Assembly (NCBI RefSeq): GCF_051014445.1
Contig: NW_027488370.1
Location: 1,674,001 to 1,738,000 of the forward strand
Source: Colletes latitarsis
Lineage: Eukaryota; Arthropoda; Insecta; Hymenoptera; Colletidae
Length of the DNA stretch: 64,000 nucleotides
Direction: 5' to 3'
Below, piece after piece: positions 38,484-51,000 of the stretch. The notes under the pieces are model-generated. The model saw nothing but the letters and a program-made list of their open reading frames with translations, ran no database searches and was not told the origin of the DNA. The position numbers and the translations under genes are program-made. The stretch's first letter is position 1. Every line of letters starts with the position of its first letter.

Positions 38484-39514
38484 TCTTTCGCATATTTCTC
38501 ATACTTGATGGCTAGATCCTGGGCTTTTTCTGGATTGCATCACGTAGTAATGAAGTACAACACTGAAACAGTCAATTAAACCTGGTTTCCATCAATATTT
38601 TAGAGGACAACGCAAGTTAGGTCTGGGATAGGTCTGGGATTTGCCCTCATCAGGCTCATACTTTCGGGTTTTTCACATACTTGTTGAACAGATCCTGGGT
38701 TTTTTCTGGTTTGGATCCCGTAGTAGTGTGGTACCACACTGAAACAGTCCATTAAACCTGGTTTCGCTCATTATTTTAGAGGATAACGCATGTTAGGTCT
38801 AGGTTAGTTCTGGGATTTTCACTCATCAGACTCATACTTTCGCATTCTTCACATACTTGTTGAACGGATCCTGAGGTTTTTCTGGTTTGGATCACGTAGC
38901 AATGTGGGACCACACTGAAACAATCAATTAAACCTGGTCTTGATAAATATTTTAGAGGATAACGCATGTTAGGTCTGGGTTAGGTCTAGGATTTGCCCTC
39001 GTCAGCCTCATACTTTCGCATATTTCTCATACTTCATGGCTAGATCCTGGGCTATTTCTGGATTGGATCACGTAGTAATGTGATACCACACTGAAACTGT
39101 CAATTAAACCTGGTTTCGATCAATATTTTAGAGGATAAGGCTAGTTAGGTCTGGGATAGGTCTGGGATTTGCCCTCATCAGGCTCATACTTTCGCGTTTT
39201 TCACATACTTGTTGAACAGATCCTGGGTTTTTTCTGGCTTGGATCACGTAGTAGTGTGGTTCCACACTGAAACAGTCCATTAAACCTGGTTTGGATCAAT
39301 ATTTTAAAGGATAACGCATGTTAGGTCTAGGTTAGTTCTGGGATTTTCACTCATCAGACCCATACTTTCGCATTCTTCACATACTTGTTGAACGGATCCT
39401 GGGTTTTTTCTGGTTTGGATCACGTAGTAATGTGAGACCACACTGAAGCAATCAATTAAACCTGGTCTTGATAAATATTTTAGAGGATAACGCATGTTAG
39501 GTCTGGGATAGGTC
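38484..39514 (+). repeat. Family A ~6-monomer block, copy 2 of a 12-monomer spacing
   Basis: This repeats 36,370-37,400 at an offset of about 2,114 bp (12 monomers plus 2 bases), with the same ACTTTCGGG, CTGAGGTTTTTC, TAGCAATG and CTGGCTTGG variants. Local differences include AGTTCTGGG in place of AGGCCTGGG near 38,810. Similarity stops near 39,514. Confidence 0.8.
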
Positions 39515-42454
39515 TGGGATTTGCTCTCATCAGGCTCATTCTTTCGCATATTTCTCGTACTTGATGGCCAGATCCTGGGCTTTTTCTGGATTGCATCACG
39601 TAGTAATGAAGTACAACACTGAAACAGTCAATTAAACCTGGTTTCCATCAATATTTTAGAGGACAACGCGAGTTAGGTCTGGGATAGGTCTGGGATTTGC
39701 CCTCATCAGGCTCATACTTTCGGGTTTTTCACATACTTGTTGAACAGATCCTGGGTTTTTTCTGGATTGGATCACGTAGTAATGTGGTACCACACTGAAA
39801 CTGTCAATTAAACCTTGTTTCGATCAATATTTTAGAGGATAACGCATCTTAGGTCTGGGATAGGTCTGGGATTTGCCCTCATCAGAATCATACTTTCGCA
39901 CACTTCACATACTCGTTGAACAGATCCTGGGTTATTTTCTGGTTTGGATCACATAGTAATGTGGTACCACAATGAAACAGTCGATTAAACCAGGTTTCGA
40001 TCAATATTTTTGAGGATAACGCATGTTAGGTCTAGGTTAGGCATGGGATTTTCACTCATCAGACTCATACTTTCGCATTCTTCACATACTTGTTGAACGG
40101 ATCCAGGGTTTTTTCTGGTTTGGAACACGTCGTAATGTGGGTCCACAGTGAAACAATCAATTAAACCTGGTCTTGATAAATATTTTAGAGGATAACCCAT
40201 GTTAGGTCTGGGTTAGGTCTAGGATTTGCCCTCATCAGGCTCATACTTTCGCATATTTCTCATACTTCATGGCTAGATCCTGGGCTATTTCTGGATTGGA
40301 TCACGTAGTAAAGTGGTACCACACTGAAACATTCAATGAAACCTGGCCTGGATAAATATTTTAGAGGATAACGCATCTTAGGTCTGGGTTAGGTCTAAGA
40401 TTTGCCCTCATCAGGCTCACAGTTTCGCGTTTTTCACATACTTGTTGAAAGGATCCTGGGCTATTTCTGAATTGGATCACGTAGTAAAGTGGTACCACAC
40501 TGAAACAGTCAATTAAACCTGGTTTCCATCAATATTTTAGAGGACAACGCAAGTTAGGTCTGGGATAGGTCTGGGATTTGCCCTCATCAGGCTCATACTT
40601 TCGGGTTTTTCACATACTTGTTGAACAGATCCTGGGTTTTTTCAGGTTTGGATCACGTAGTAATGTGGTTCCACACTGCAACAGTCAATTAAACCTGGTT
40701 TCGATCAATATTTTAGAGGATAACGCAAGTTAGGTCTGGGATAGGTCTGGGGTTTGCCCTCATCAGGCTCATACTTTCGCGTTTTTCACATACTAGTTGA
40801 ACAGATCCTGGGTTTTTTCTGGTTTGGATCCCGTAGTAGTGTCGTACCACACTGAAACAGTCCATTAAACCTGGTTTCGCTCAATATTTTAGAGGATAAC
40901 GCATGCTAGGTCTAGGTCAGGCCTGGTTTTTTCACTCATCAGACTCATACTTTCGCATTCTTCACATACTTGTTGAACGGATCCTGGGTTTTTTCTGGTT
41001 TGGGTCACGTAGTAATGAGGTACCACACTGAAACCGTCCATTAAACCTGGTCTTGATAAATATTTTAGAGGACAACGCAAGTTAGGTCTAGGTAAGGCCT
41101 GAGATTTTCACTGATCAGACTCATACATTCGCATTCTTCACATACTTGTTGAACGGACCCTGGGTTTTTTCCGGTTTGGATCACGTAGTAATGTGGTACC
41201 ACACTGAAACATTCAATTAAACCTGGTCTTGATAAATATTTTAGAGGATAACGCATGTTAGGTCTGGGTTACGTCTAGGATTTGCCCTCGTCAGGCTCAT
41301 ACTTTCGCATATTTCTCATACTTCATGGCTAGATCCTGGGCTATTTCTGGATTGGATCACGTAGTAATGCGGTACCACACTGAAACTGTCAATTAAACCT
41401 GGTTTCGATCAATATTTTAGAGGATAACGCAAGTTAGGTCTGGGATAGGTCTGGGATTTGCCCTCATCAGGCTCATACTTTCGCGTTTTTCACATACTTG
41501 TTGAACAGATCCTGGGTTTTTTCTGGCTTGGATCACGTAGTAGTGTGGTTCCACACTGAAACAGTCCATTAAACCTGGTTTGGATCAATATTTTAGAGGA
41601 TAACGCATGTTAGGTCTAGGTTAGTTCTGGGATTTTCACTCATCAGACCCATACTTTCGCATTCTTCACATACTTGTTGAACGGATCCTGGGTTTTTTCT
41701 GGTTTGGATCACGTAGTAATGTGGTACCACACTGAAACAGTCAATTAAACCTGGTTTCGATCAATATTTTAGAGGATAACGCAAGTTAGGTCTGGGATAG
41801 GTCTGGGATTTTCACTCATCAGACCCATACTTTCGCATTCTTCACATACTTGTTGAACGGATCCTGGGTTTTTTCTGGTTTGGATCACGTAGTAATGTGG
41901 TACCACACTGAAACAGTCCATTGAACCTGGTTTGGATCAATATTTTAGAGGATAACGCATGTTAGGTCTAGGTTAGTTCTGGGATTTTCACTCATCAGAC
42001 CCATACTTTCGCATTCTTCACATACTTGTTGAACGGATCCTGGGTTTTTTCTGGTTTGGATCACGTAGTAATGTGGTACCACACTGAAACTGTCAATTAA
42101 ACCTGGTTTCGATCAATATTTTAGAGGATAACGCATCTTAGGTCTGGGTTAGGTCTAAGATTTGCCCTCATCAGGCTCACAGTTTCGCGTTTTTCACATA
42201 CTTGTTGAACAGATCCTGGTTTTTTTCTGGTTTGGATCACGTAGTAATGTGTTTCCACACTGAAACAGTCGATTAAACCTGGTTTCGATCAATATTTTAG
42301 AGGATAACGCAAGTTAGGTCTGGGATAGGTCTGGGATTAGCCCTCATCAGAATCATACTTTCGCACACTTCACATACTCGTTGAACAGATCCTGGGTTAT
42401 TTTCTGGTTTGGATCACATAGTAATGTGGTACCACACTGAAGCAGTCAATTAAA
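39515..42454 (+). repeat. Right end of family A array up to the A/B boundary
   Basis: No gene is present. Three successive monomers (about 41,600-42,060) share an identical right half with CAGACCCATAC and GGATCCTGGG, indicating very local exchange. The last three monomers (41,926-42,454) look like a shortened version of the hexamer found inside family B. They correspond to its first monomer, its fourth, and a fusion of its fifth (GGGATTAGCCC) with its sixth (CAGAATCATAC, ending TTATTTTCTGG and TCACATAG). The fusion point lies at about 42,341-42,352. Confidence 0.78.
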
Positions 42455-42911
42455 CCTGGTTCCGATTAATATTTTAGAGGATAACGCTGGTTATGTCTGG
42501 GTTAGTTCTGGTATTTGCAATCATCTGGCTCATACTTTTGCAATTTTCGCGTACTTGTTGGCCAGATCTTGGGTTTTTTGTGGTTTGGATCCCGTCGTAA
42601 TCTGGTTCCTCACCGAAGCAGTCAATCGAACCTGGTTCGGATGAATATTTTGGAGGATGACGCTGGTTATGTTTGGGTTAGTTCTGGTATTTGCAATCAT
42701 CTGGCTCGCACTTTCGCATTTTTCGCATACTTGTTGGCAAGATTCTGGGCTTTTTTTAGCTTGGATCACGTAGTAATGTGGTACCACACTGAAACAGTCA
42801 ATAAAACCTGGTTCCGATTAATATTTTAGAGGATAACGCCGGTTATGTCTGGGTTAGGTCTGGTATTTGCCCTCATCTGGTTCGTACTTTCGCATTTTTC
42901 GCATACTTGTT

Positions 42912-42926
42912 GGCCAGATCCTGGCC
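42912..42926. other. Representative family B dyad GGCCAG-ATC-CTGGCC
   Basis: GGCCAG and CTGGCC are exact reverse complements separated by ATC. The dyad is centred about 40 bp before the GGTACC palindrome of the same monomer. The corresponding A sequence (AACAGATCCTGGGT or AACGGATCCTGGGT) lacks it, so it is a feature of family B. Some B monomers lose it (GGCAAGATTCTGGG, GGTCAGATCCTGGG). Confidence 0.78.
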
Positions 42927-43389
42927 TTTTTCTGGTTTGGATCACGTAGTAATGCGGTACCACACCGAAACAGTCAATTAAACCTGGAAGCGATTAATAT
43001 TTTAGAGGATAACGCCGGTTATGTCTCGGTTAGGTCTGGGATTTGCCCTCATCTGGCCCGTACTTTCGCATTTTTCGCATACTTGTTGGCCAGATCCTGG
43101 CGTTTTTCTGGTTTCGATCACGTAGTAATACGGTACCACACCGGAACAGTCAATTAAACCTGGTTCCGATTAATATTTTAGAGGATAACGCCGGTTATGT
43201 CTGGGTTAGGTCTGGTATTTGCCCTCATCTGGCTCGTACTTTCGCATTTTTCGCATACATGTAGGCTAGATCCTGGCCTTTTTCTGGTTTGGATCACGTA
43301 GTAATGCGGTACCACACCGAAACAGTCAATTAAACCTGGTAGCGATTAATATTTTAGAGGATAACGCCGGTTATGTCTCGGTTAGGTCA

Positions 43390-44093
43390 GGGATTTGCCC
43401 TCATCTGGCTCGTACTTTCGCATTTATCGCATACTTGTTGGCCAGATCCTGGCCTTTTTCTGGCTTGTATCACGTAGTAATTTGGTACCACACTGAAACA
43501 GTCAATCAAACCTGATTCCGATTAATTTTTTAGAGGATAACGCCGGTTATGGCTGGGTTAGGTCTGGGATTTGCCGTCATCTTGCTCGTGCTTTCGTATT
43601 TTTCGCATACTTGTTGGTCAGATCCTGGGTTTTTTCTGGTTTGGATCCCGTCGTAATGTGGTTCCACACCGAAGCAGTCAATTAAACCTGGTTGCGATTA
43701 ATATTTTGGACGACAACGCCGGCTATGGCTCGGTTAGGTCAGGGATTTGCCCTCATCTGGCTCGTACTTTCGCATTTATCGCATACTTGTTGGCCAGATC
43801 CTGGCCTTTTTCTGGCTTGTATCACGTAGTAATTTGGTACCACACTGAAACAGTCAATCAAACCTGGTTCCGATTAATTTTTTAGAGGATAACGCCGGTT
43901 ATGGCTGGGTTAGGTCTGGGATTTGCCGTCATCTTGCTCGTGCTTTCATATTTTTCGCATACTTGTTGGTCAGGTCCTGGGTTTTTTCTGGTTTGGATCC
44001 CGTCGTAATGTGGTTCCACACCGAAGCAGTCAATTAAACCTGGTTGCGATTAATATTTTAGACGACAACGCCGGGTATGCCTCGGTTAGGTCA
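43390..44093 (+). repeat. Two-monomer tandem duplication in family B
   Basis: The pair with TTTATCGCATAC, TAGTAATTTGG and CAATCAAACC followed by GGTTATGGCTGGG, ATCTTGCTCGTGC and CCCGTCGTAATGTGG occurs twice at 352-bp spacing. Only one copy of the pair is present at the equivalent places in unit 2 (near 49,100-49,300) and unit 3 (near 56,850-57,050). Confidence 0.8.
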
Positions 44094-47030
44094 GGGATTT
44101 GCCCTCATCTGGCTCGTACTTTCGCATTTTTCGCATACTTGTTGGCCAGATCCTGGCCTTTTTCTGGCTTGGACCACGTAGTAATGTGGTATCACACTGA
44201 AACAGTCAATTAAACCTGGCTCCGATTAATATTTTAGAGGATAACGCCGGTTATGGCTGGGTTTGGTCTGGTATTTGCCCTCATCTGGCTCGTACCTTCG
44301 CATTTTTCGCTTACTTGTTGGCCAGATCCTGGCCTTTTTCTGGCTTGGACCACGTAGTAATGAGGTACCACACTGAAACAGTCGATAAAACCTGGTACCG
44401 ATTAATATTTTAGAGGATAACGCTGGTTATGTATGGGTTAGGTCTGGTATTTGCAACCATCTGGCTCATACTTTCGCGTTTTTCGCATACTTGTTGACCA
44501 GATCCTGGCCTTTTTCTGGCTAGGACCACGTAGTAATGTGGTACCACACTGAAACAGTCAATTAAACCTGGTTGCGATTAATATTTTAGAGGACAACGTC
44601 GGTTATGTCACGGGTAGGTATGGGATTTGCCGTCATCTGGCTCGTATTTTCGCATTTTTCGCATACTTGTTGGCCAGATCCTGGCCTTTTTCTGGCTTGG
44701 ACCACGTTGTAATGGGGTACCACACTGAAACAGTCAATAGAATCTAGTTCCGATTAATATTTTAGAGGATAACGCCGGTTATGGCTGGGTTAGGTCTGGG
44801 ATTTGCCGTCATCTGGCTCGTATTTTCGTTTTTTTCGCATACTTGTTGACCAGATCCTGGCCTTTTCCTGGCTTTGACCACGTAGTAATGTGGTATCACA
44901 CTGAAACAGTCAATTAAACCTGGTTGCGATTAATATTTTAGAGGATAACGCCGGTTATCTCTCGGTTAGGTCTGGGATTTGTCCTCATCTGGCTCATACT
45001 TTCGCATTTCTCGCTTACTTGTTGGCAAGATCCTCGGCTTTTTTTGGTTTGGATCACGTAGTAATGTGGTACCACACTGAAACAGTCAATTAAACCTGGT
45101 TCCGATTAATATTTTAGAGGATAACGCTGGTTATGTCTGGGTTAGTTCTGGTATTTGCAATCATCTGGCTCGTACTTTCGCATTTTTCGCATACTTGTTG
45201 GCAAGATTCTGGGCTCTTTTTAGTTTGGATCACGTAGTAATGTGGTACCACACTGAAACAGTCAATTAAACCTGGTTCCGATTAATATTTTAGAGGATAA
45301 CGCTGGTTATGTCTGGGTTAGGTCTGGTATTTGCCCTCATCTGGTTCGTACTTTCGCATTTTTCGCATACTTGTTGGCCAGATCCTGGCCTTTTTCTGTT
45401 TTGGATCACGTAGTAATGCGGTACCACACCGAAACAGTCAATTAAACCTGGTAGCGATTAATATTTTAGAGGATAACGCCGGTTATGTCTCGGTTAGGTC
45501 TGGGATTTGCCCTCATCTGGCCCGTACTTTCGCATTTTTCGCATACTTGTTGGCCAGATCCTGGCGTTTTTCTGGTTTGGATCACGTAGTAATGCGGTAC
45601 CACACCGGAACAGTCAATTAATCCTGGTTCCGATTAATATTTTAGAGGATAACGCCGGTTATGTCTGGGTTATGTCTGGTATTTGCCCTCATCTGGCTCG
45701 TACTTTCGCATTTATCGCATACTTGTTGGCCAGATCCTGGCCTTTTTCTGGCTTGTATCACGTAGTAATTTGGTACCACACTGAAACAGTCAATCAAACC
45801 TGATTCCGATTAATTTTTTAGAGGATAACGCCGGTTATGGCTGGGTTAGGTCTGGGATTTGCCGTCATCTTGCTCGTGCTTTCGTATTTTTCGCATACTT
45901 GTTGGTCAGATCCTGGGTTTTTTCTGGTTTGGATCCCGTCGTAATGTGGTTCCACACCGAAGCAGTCAATTAAACCTGGTTGCGATTAATATTTTAGACG
46001 ACAACGCCGGCTATGGCTCGGTTAGGTCAGGGATTTGCCCTCATCTGGCTCGTACTTTCGCATTTTTCGCATACTTGTTGGCCAGATCCTGGCCTTTTTC
46101 TGGCTTGGACCACGTAGTAATGTGGTATCACACTGAAACAGTCAATTAAACCTGGTTGCGATTAATATTTTAGAGGATAACGCCGGTTATCTCTCGGTTA
46201 GGTCTGGGATGTGTCCTCATCTGGCTCATACTTTCGCATTTCTCGCTTACTTGTTGGCAAGATCCTCGGCTTTTTTTGGTTTGGATCACGTAGTAATGTG
46301 GTACCACACTGAAACAGTCAATTAAACCTGGTTCCGATTAATATTTTAGAGGATAACGCTGGTTATGTCTGGGTTAGTTCTGGTATTTGCAATCATCTGG
46401 CTCATACTTTTGCAATTTTCGCGTACTTGTTGGCCAGATCTTGGGTTTTTTGTGGTTTGGATCCCGTCGTAATCTGGTTCCACACTGAAGCAGTCAATCG
46501 AACCTGGTTCGGATGAATATTTTGGAGGATGACGCTGGTTATGTTTGGGTTAGTTCTGGTATTTGCAATCATCTGGCTCGTACTTTCGCATTTTTCGCAT
46601 ACTTGTTGGCAAGATTCTGGGCTTTTTTTAGTTTGGATCACGTAGTAATGTGGTACCACACTGAAACAGTCAATTAAACCTGGTTCCGATTAATATTTTA
46701 GAGGATAACGCCGGTTATGTCTGGGTTAGGTTTGGTATTTGCCCTCATCTGGTTCGTACTTTCGCATTTTTCGCATACTTGTTTGCCAGATCCTGGCCTT
46801 TTTCTGGTTTGGATCACGTGGTAATGCGGTACCACACCGAAACAGTCAATTAAACCTGGTAGCGATTAATATTTTAGAGGATAACGCCGGTTATGTCTCG
46901 GTTAGGTCTGGGATTTGCCCTCATCTGGCCCGTACTTTCGCATTTTTCGCATACTTGTTGGCCAGATCCTGGCGTTTTTCTGGTTTGGATCACGTAGTAA
47001 TGCGGTACCACACCGGAACAGTCAATTAAA

Positions 47031-48086
47031 CCTGGTCTTGATGAATATTTTAGAGGATAACGCATGTTAGGTCTAGGTTAGTTCTGGGATTTTCACTCAT
47101 CAGACCCATACTTTCGCATTCTTCACATACTTGTTGAACGGATCCTGGGTTTTTTCTGGTTTGGATCACGTAGTAATGTGGGACCACACTGAAACTATCA
47201 ATTAAACTTGGTCTTGATAAATATTTTAGAGGATAACGCATGTTAGGTGTGGGATAGGTCTGGGATTTGCCCTCATCAGACTCATACTTTCGCATATTTC
47301 TCATACTTCATGGCTAGATCCTGGGCTATTTCTGGATTGGATCACGTAGTAATGTGGTACCACACTGAAACAGTCAATTAAACCTGGTTTCGATCAATAT
47401 TTTAGAGGATAACGCAAGTTAGGTCTGGGATAGGTCTGGGATTTGCCCTCACCAGGCTCATACTTTCGCGTTTTTCACATACTTGTTGAACAGATCCTGG
47501 GCTATTTCTGGATTGGATCACGTAGTAATGTGGTACCACTGAAACTGTCAATTAAACCTGGTTTCGATCAATATTTTAGAGGATAACGCATCTTAGGTCT
47601 GGGTTAGGTCTAAGATTTGCCCTCATCAGGCTCACTGTTTCGCGTTTTTCACATACTTGTTAAACAGATCCTGGGTTTTTTCTGGTTTGGATCACGTAGT
47701 AATGTGGTACCACACTAAAACAGTGAATTAAACCTGGTTTCGATCAATATTTTAGAGGATAACGCAAGTTAGGTCTGGGATAGGTCTGGGATTAGCCCTC
47801 ATCAGACTCATACTTTCGCACACTTCACATACTCGATGACAAGATCCTGGGTTTTTTTCTGGTTTGGATCACGTAGTAATGTGTTTCCACACTGAAACAG
47901 TCGATTAAACCTGGTTTCGATCAATATGTTAGAGGATAACGCAAGTTAGGTCTGGGATAGGTCTGGGATTTGCCCTCATCAGAATCATACTTTCGCACAC
48001 TTCACATACTCGTTGAACAGATGCTGGGTTATTTTCTGGTTTGGATCACATAGTAATGTGGTACCACACTGAAACAGTCAATTAAA
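47031..48086 (+). repeat. Family A hexamer inside family B, block 1
   Basis: Exactly six A monomers (1,056 bp) replace B monomers without breaking the 176-bp register. On the left, B-specific CACACCGGAAC ends near 47,020 and A-specific CTTGATGAATATT starts at 47,037. On the right, A-specific TTATTTTCTGG and TCACATAG end near 48,053 and B-specific CCGATTAAT starts at 48,093. The third monomer carries a two-base deletion (GGTACCACTGAAACTG near 47,533) shared with the other two blocks. Confidence 0.92.
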
Positions 48087-51000
48087 CCTGGTTCCGATTA
48101 ATATTTTAGAGGATAACGCCGGTTATGTCTGGGTTAGGTCTGGTATTTGCCCTCATCTGGTTCGTACTTTCACATTTTTCGCATACTTGTTGGCCAGATC
48201 CTGGCCTTTTTCTGGTTTGGATCACGTAGTAATGCGGTACCACACCGAAACAGTCAATTAAACCTGGTAGCGATTAATATTTTAGAGGATAACGCCGGTT
48301 ATGTCTCGGTTAGGTCTGGGATTTGCCCTCATCTGGCCCGTACTTTCGCATTTTTCGCATACTTGTTGGCCAGATCCTGGCGTTTTTCTGGTTTGGATCA
48401 CGTAGTAATGCGGTACCACACCGGAACAGTCAATTAAACCTGGTTCCGATTAATATTTTCGAAGATAACGCTGGTTATATCTGGGTTAGTTCTGGTATTT
48501 GCAATCGTCTGGCTCATACTTTCGCAATTTTCGCGTACTTGTTGGCCTGATCTTGGGTTTTTTGTGGTTTGGATCCCGTCGTAATGTGGTTCCACACCGA
48601 AGCAGTCAATTATACCTGGTTGCGATGAATATTTTGGAGGATAACCCTGGTTATGATTGGGTTAGTTCTGGTATTTGCAATCATCTGGCTCGTACTTTCG
48701 CATTTTTCGCATACTTGTTGGCAAGATCCTGAGCTTTTTTTGGTTTGGATCACGTAGTAATGTGGTACCACACTGAAACAGTCAATTAAACCAGGTCCCG
48801 ATTAATATTTTAGAGGATAACGCCGGTTATGTCAGGGTTATGTCTGGTATTTGCCCTCATCTGGCTCGTACTTTCGCATTTTTCGCATACATGTAGGCTA
48901 GATCCTGGCCTTTTTCTGGTTTGGATCACGTAGTAATGCGGTACCACACCGAAACAGTCAATTAAACCTGGTAGCGATTAATATTTTAGAGGATAACGCC
49001 GGTTATGTCTCGGTTAGGTCAGGGATTTGCCCTCATCTGGCTCGTACTTTCGCATTTATCGCATACTTGTTGGCCAGATCCTGGCCTTTTTCTGGCTTGT
49101 ATCACGTAGTAATTTGGTACCACACTGAAACAGTCAATCAAACCTGGTTCCGATTAATTTTTTAGAGGATAACGCCGGTTATGGCTGGGTTAGGTCTGGG
49201 ATTTGCCGTCATCTTGCTCGTGCTTTCATATTTTTCGCATACTTGTTGGTCAGGTCCTGGGTTTTTTCTGGTTTGGATCCCGTCGTAATGTGGTTCCACA
49301 CCGAAGCAGTCAATTAAACCTGGTTGCGATTAATATTTTAGACGACAACGCCGGTTATGGCTCGGTTAGGTCAGGGATTTGCCCTCATCTGGCTCGTACT
49401 TTCGCATTTTTCGCATACTTGTTGGCCAGATCCTGGCCTTTTTCTGGCTTGGACCACGTAGTAATGTGGTATCACACTGAAACAGTCAATTAAACCTGGC
49501 TCCGATTAATATTTTAGAGGATAACGCCGGTTACGGCTGGGTTTGGTCTGGTATTTGCCCTCATCTGGCTCGTACCTTCGCATTTTTCGCTTACTTGTTG
49601 GCCAGATCCTGGCCTTTTTCTGGCTTGGACCACGTAGTAATGAGGTACCACACTGAAACAGTCGATAAAACCTGGTACCGATTAATATTTTAGAGGATAA
49701 CGCTGGTTATGTCTGGGTTAGGTCTGGTATTTGCAACCATCTGGCTCATACTTTCGCGTTTTTCGCATATTTGTTGACCAGATCCTGGCCTTTTTCTGGC
49801 TAGGACCACGTAGTAATGTGGTACCACACTGAAACAGTCAATTAAACCTGGTTGCGATTAATATTTTAGAGGACAACGTCGGTTATGTCACGGGTAGGTA
49901 TGGGATTTGCCGTCATCTGGCTCGTATTTTCGCATTTTTCGCATACTTGTTGGCCAGATCCTGGCCTTTTTCTGGCTTGGACCACGTTGAAATGTGGTAC
50001 CACACTGAAACAGTCAATAGAATCTAGTTCCGATTAATATTTTAGAGGATAACGCCGGTTATGGCTGGGTTAGGTCTGGGATTTGCCGTCATCTGGCTCG
50101 TATTTTCGTTTTTTTCGCATACTTGTTGACCAGATCCTGGCCTTTTCCTGGCTTTGACCACGTAGTAATGTGGTATCACACTGAAACAGTCAATTAAACC
50201 TGGTTGCGATTAATATTTTAGAGGATAACGCCGGTTATCTCTCGGTTAGGTCTGGGATTTGTCCTCATCTGGCTCATACTTTCGCATTTCTCGCTTACTT
50301 GTTGGCAAGATCCTCGGCTTTTTTTGGTTTGGATCACGTAGTAATGTGGTACCACACTGAAACAGTCAATTAAACCTGGTTCCGATTAATATTTTAGAGG
50401 ATAACGCTGGTTATGTCTGGGTTAGTTCTGGTATTTGCAATCATCTGGCTCGTACTTTCGCATTTTTCGCATAGTTGTTGGCAAGATTCTGGGCTCTTTT
50501 TAGTTTGGATCACGTAGTAATGTGGTACCACACTGAAACAGTCAATTAAACCTGGTTCCGATTAATATTTTAGAGGATAACGCCGGTTATGTCTGGGTTA
50601 GGTCTGGTATTTGCCCTCATCTGGTTCGTACTTTCGCATTTTTCGCATACTTGTTGGCCAGATCCTGGCCTTTTTCTGTTTTGGATCACGTAGTAATGCG
50701 GTACCACACCGAAACAGTCAATTAAACCTGGTAGCGATTAATATTTTAGAGGATAACGCCGGTTATGTCTCGGTTAGGTCTGGGATTTGCCCTCATCTGG
50801 CCCGTACTTTCGCATTTTTCGCATACTTGTTGGCCAGATCCTGGCGTTTTTCTGGTTTGGATCACGTAGTAATGCGGTACCACACCGGAACAGTCAATTA
50901 AACCTGGTTCCGATTAATATTTTAGAGGATAACGCCGGTTATGTCTGGGTTATGTCTGGTATTTGCCCTCATCTGGCTCGTACTTTCGCATTTTTCGCAT

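Larger units (their letters stand above)
1..42454 (+). repeat. Satellite family A array (about 241 monomers)
   Basis: Family A monomers carry TTTCGATCAATATT after the anchor, AACGCATGTTAGG or AACGCAAGTTAGG, and ATCAGGCTCATAC or ATCAGACTCATAC. Several classes recur: one with CTTCATGGCTAGATCCTGG plus GGATTG; one with CATTCTTCACATACTTGTTG followed by a BamHI site (GGATCC); one with CGCGTTTTTCACATAC and GAACAGATCCTGGG; one with GTCGCAGTTTTAACATAC; and one with GCATCTTAGG plus CTCACAGTTT. The classes follow no single fixed order; instead the array is a mosaic of local duplications, annotated separately. It contains 241 monomers over 42,441 bp, about 25 bp more than a perfect 176-bp grid, reflecting small indels such as extra T in the T-run. 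This heterogeneity suggests an older or less recently homogenised array than family B. Confidence 0.95.
42455..48086 (+). repeat. Family B higher-order unit 1 (32 monomers, 5,632 bp)
   Basis: The unit holds 26 B monomers followed by a six-monomer A block. It starts with the pair TTTTGCAATTTTCGCG and GGATGAATATTTTGGAGG. Within it, a pair of monomers (TTTATCGCATAC and ATCTTGCTCGTGC) is duplicated in tandem at 352 bp (about 43,390-44,090); the second copy of the first monomer is a fusion whose left part comes from a GACGACAACGCC monomer. Monomers from 45,331 match 50,611 onward in unit 2. Overall length equals that of unit 2, but only because two-monomer gains and losses balance. Confidence 0.85.

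Noticed and set aside
4083..41256. Recurrent minus-strand ORFs of 63-89 codons in family A beginning MRYPLKYLSRPG or similar
   Set aside because: They begin at the ATG complementary to GCATGTT in the monomer and run through one monomer until a stop. They recur only because the monomer recurs. Frame shifts by two every 176 bp, so none can extend, and no domain, signal or conserved start context is seen.
42455..42830. Inverted orientation or a palindromic switch at the A/B boundary
   Set aside because: Both sides read AATTAAACCTGG and GGATAACGC in the same direction; there is no strand switch.
47031..48086. Transposable element insertion as the cause of the A blocks in B
   Set aside because: The blocks are satellite monomers in register with no target-site duplication, terminal repeats or coding sequence.
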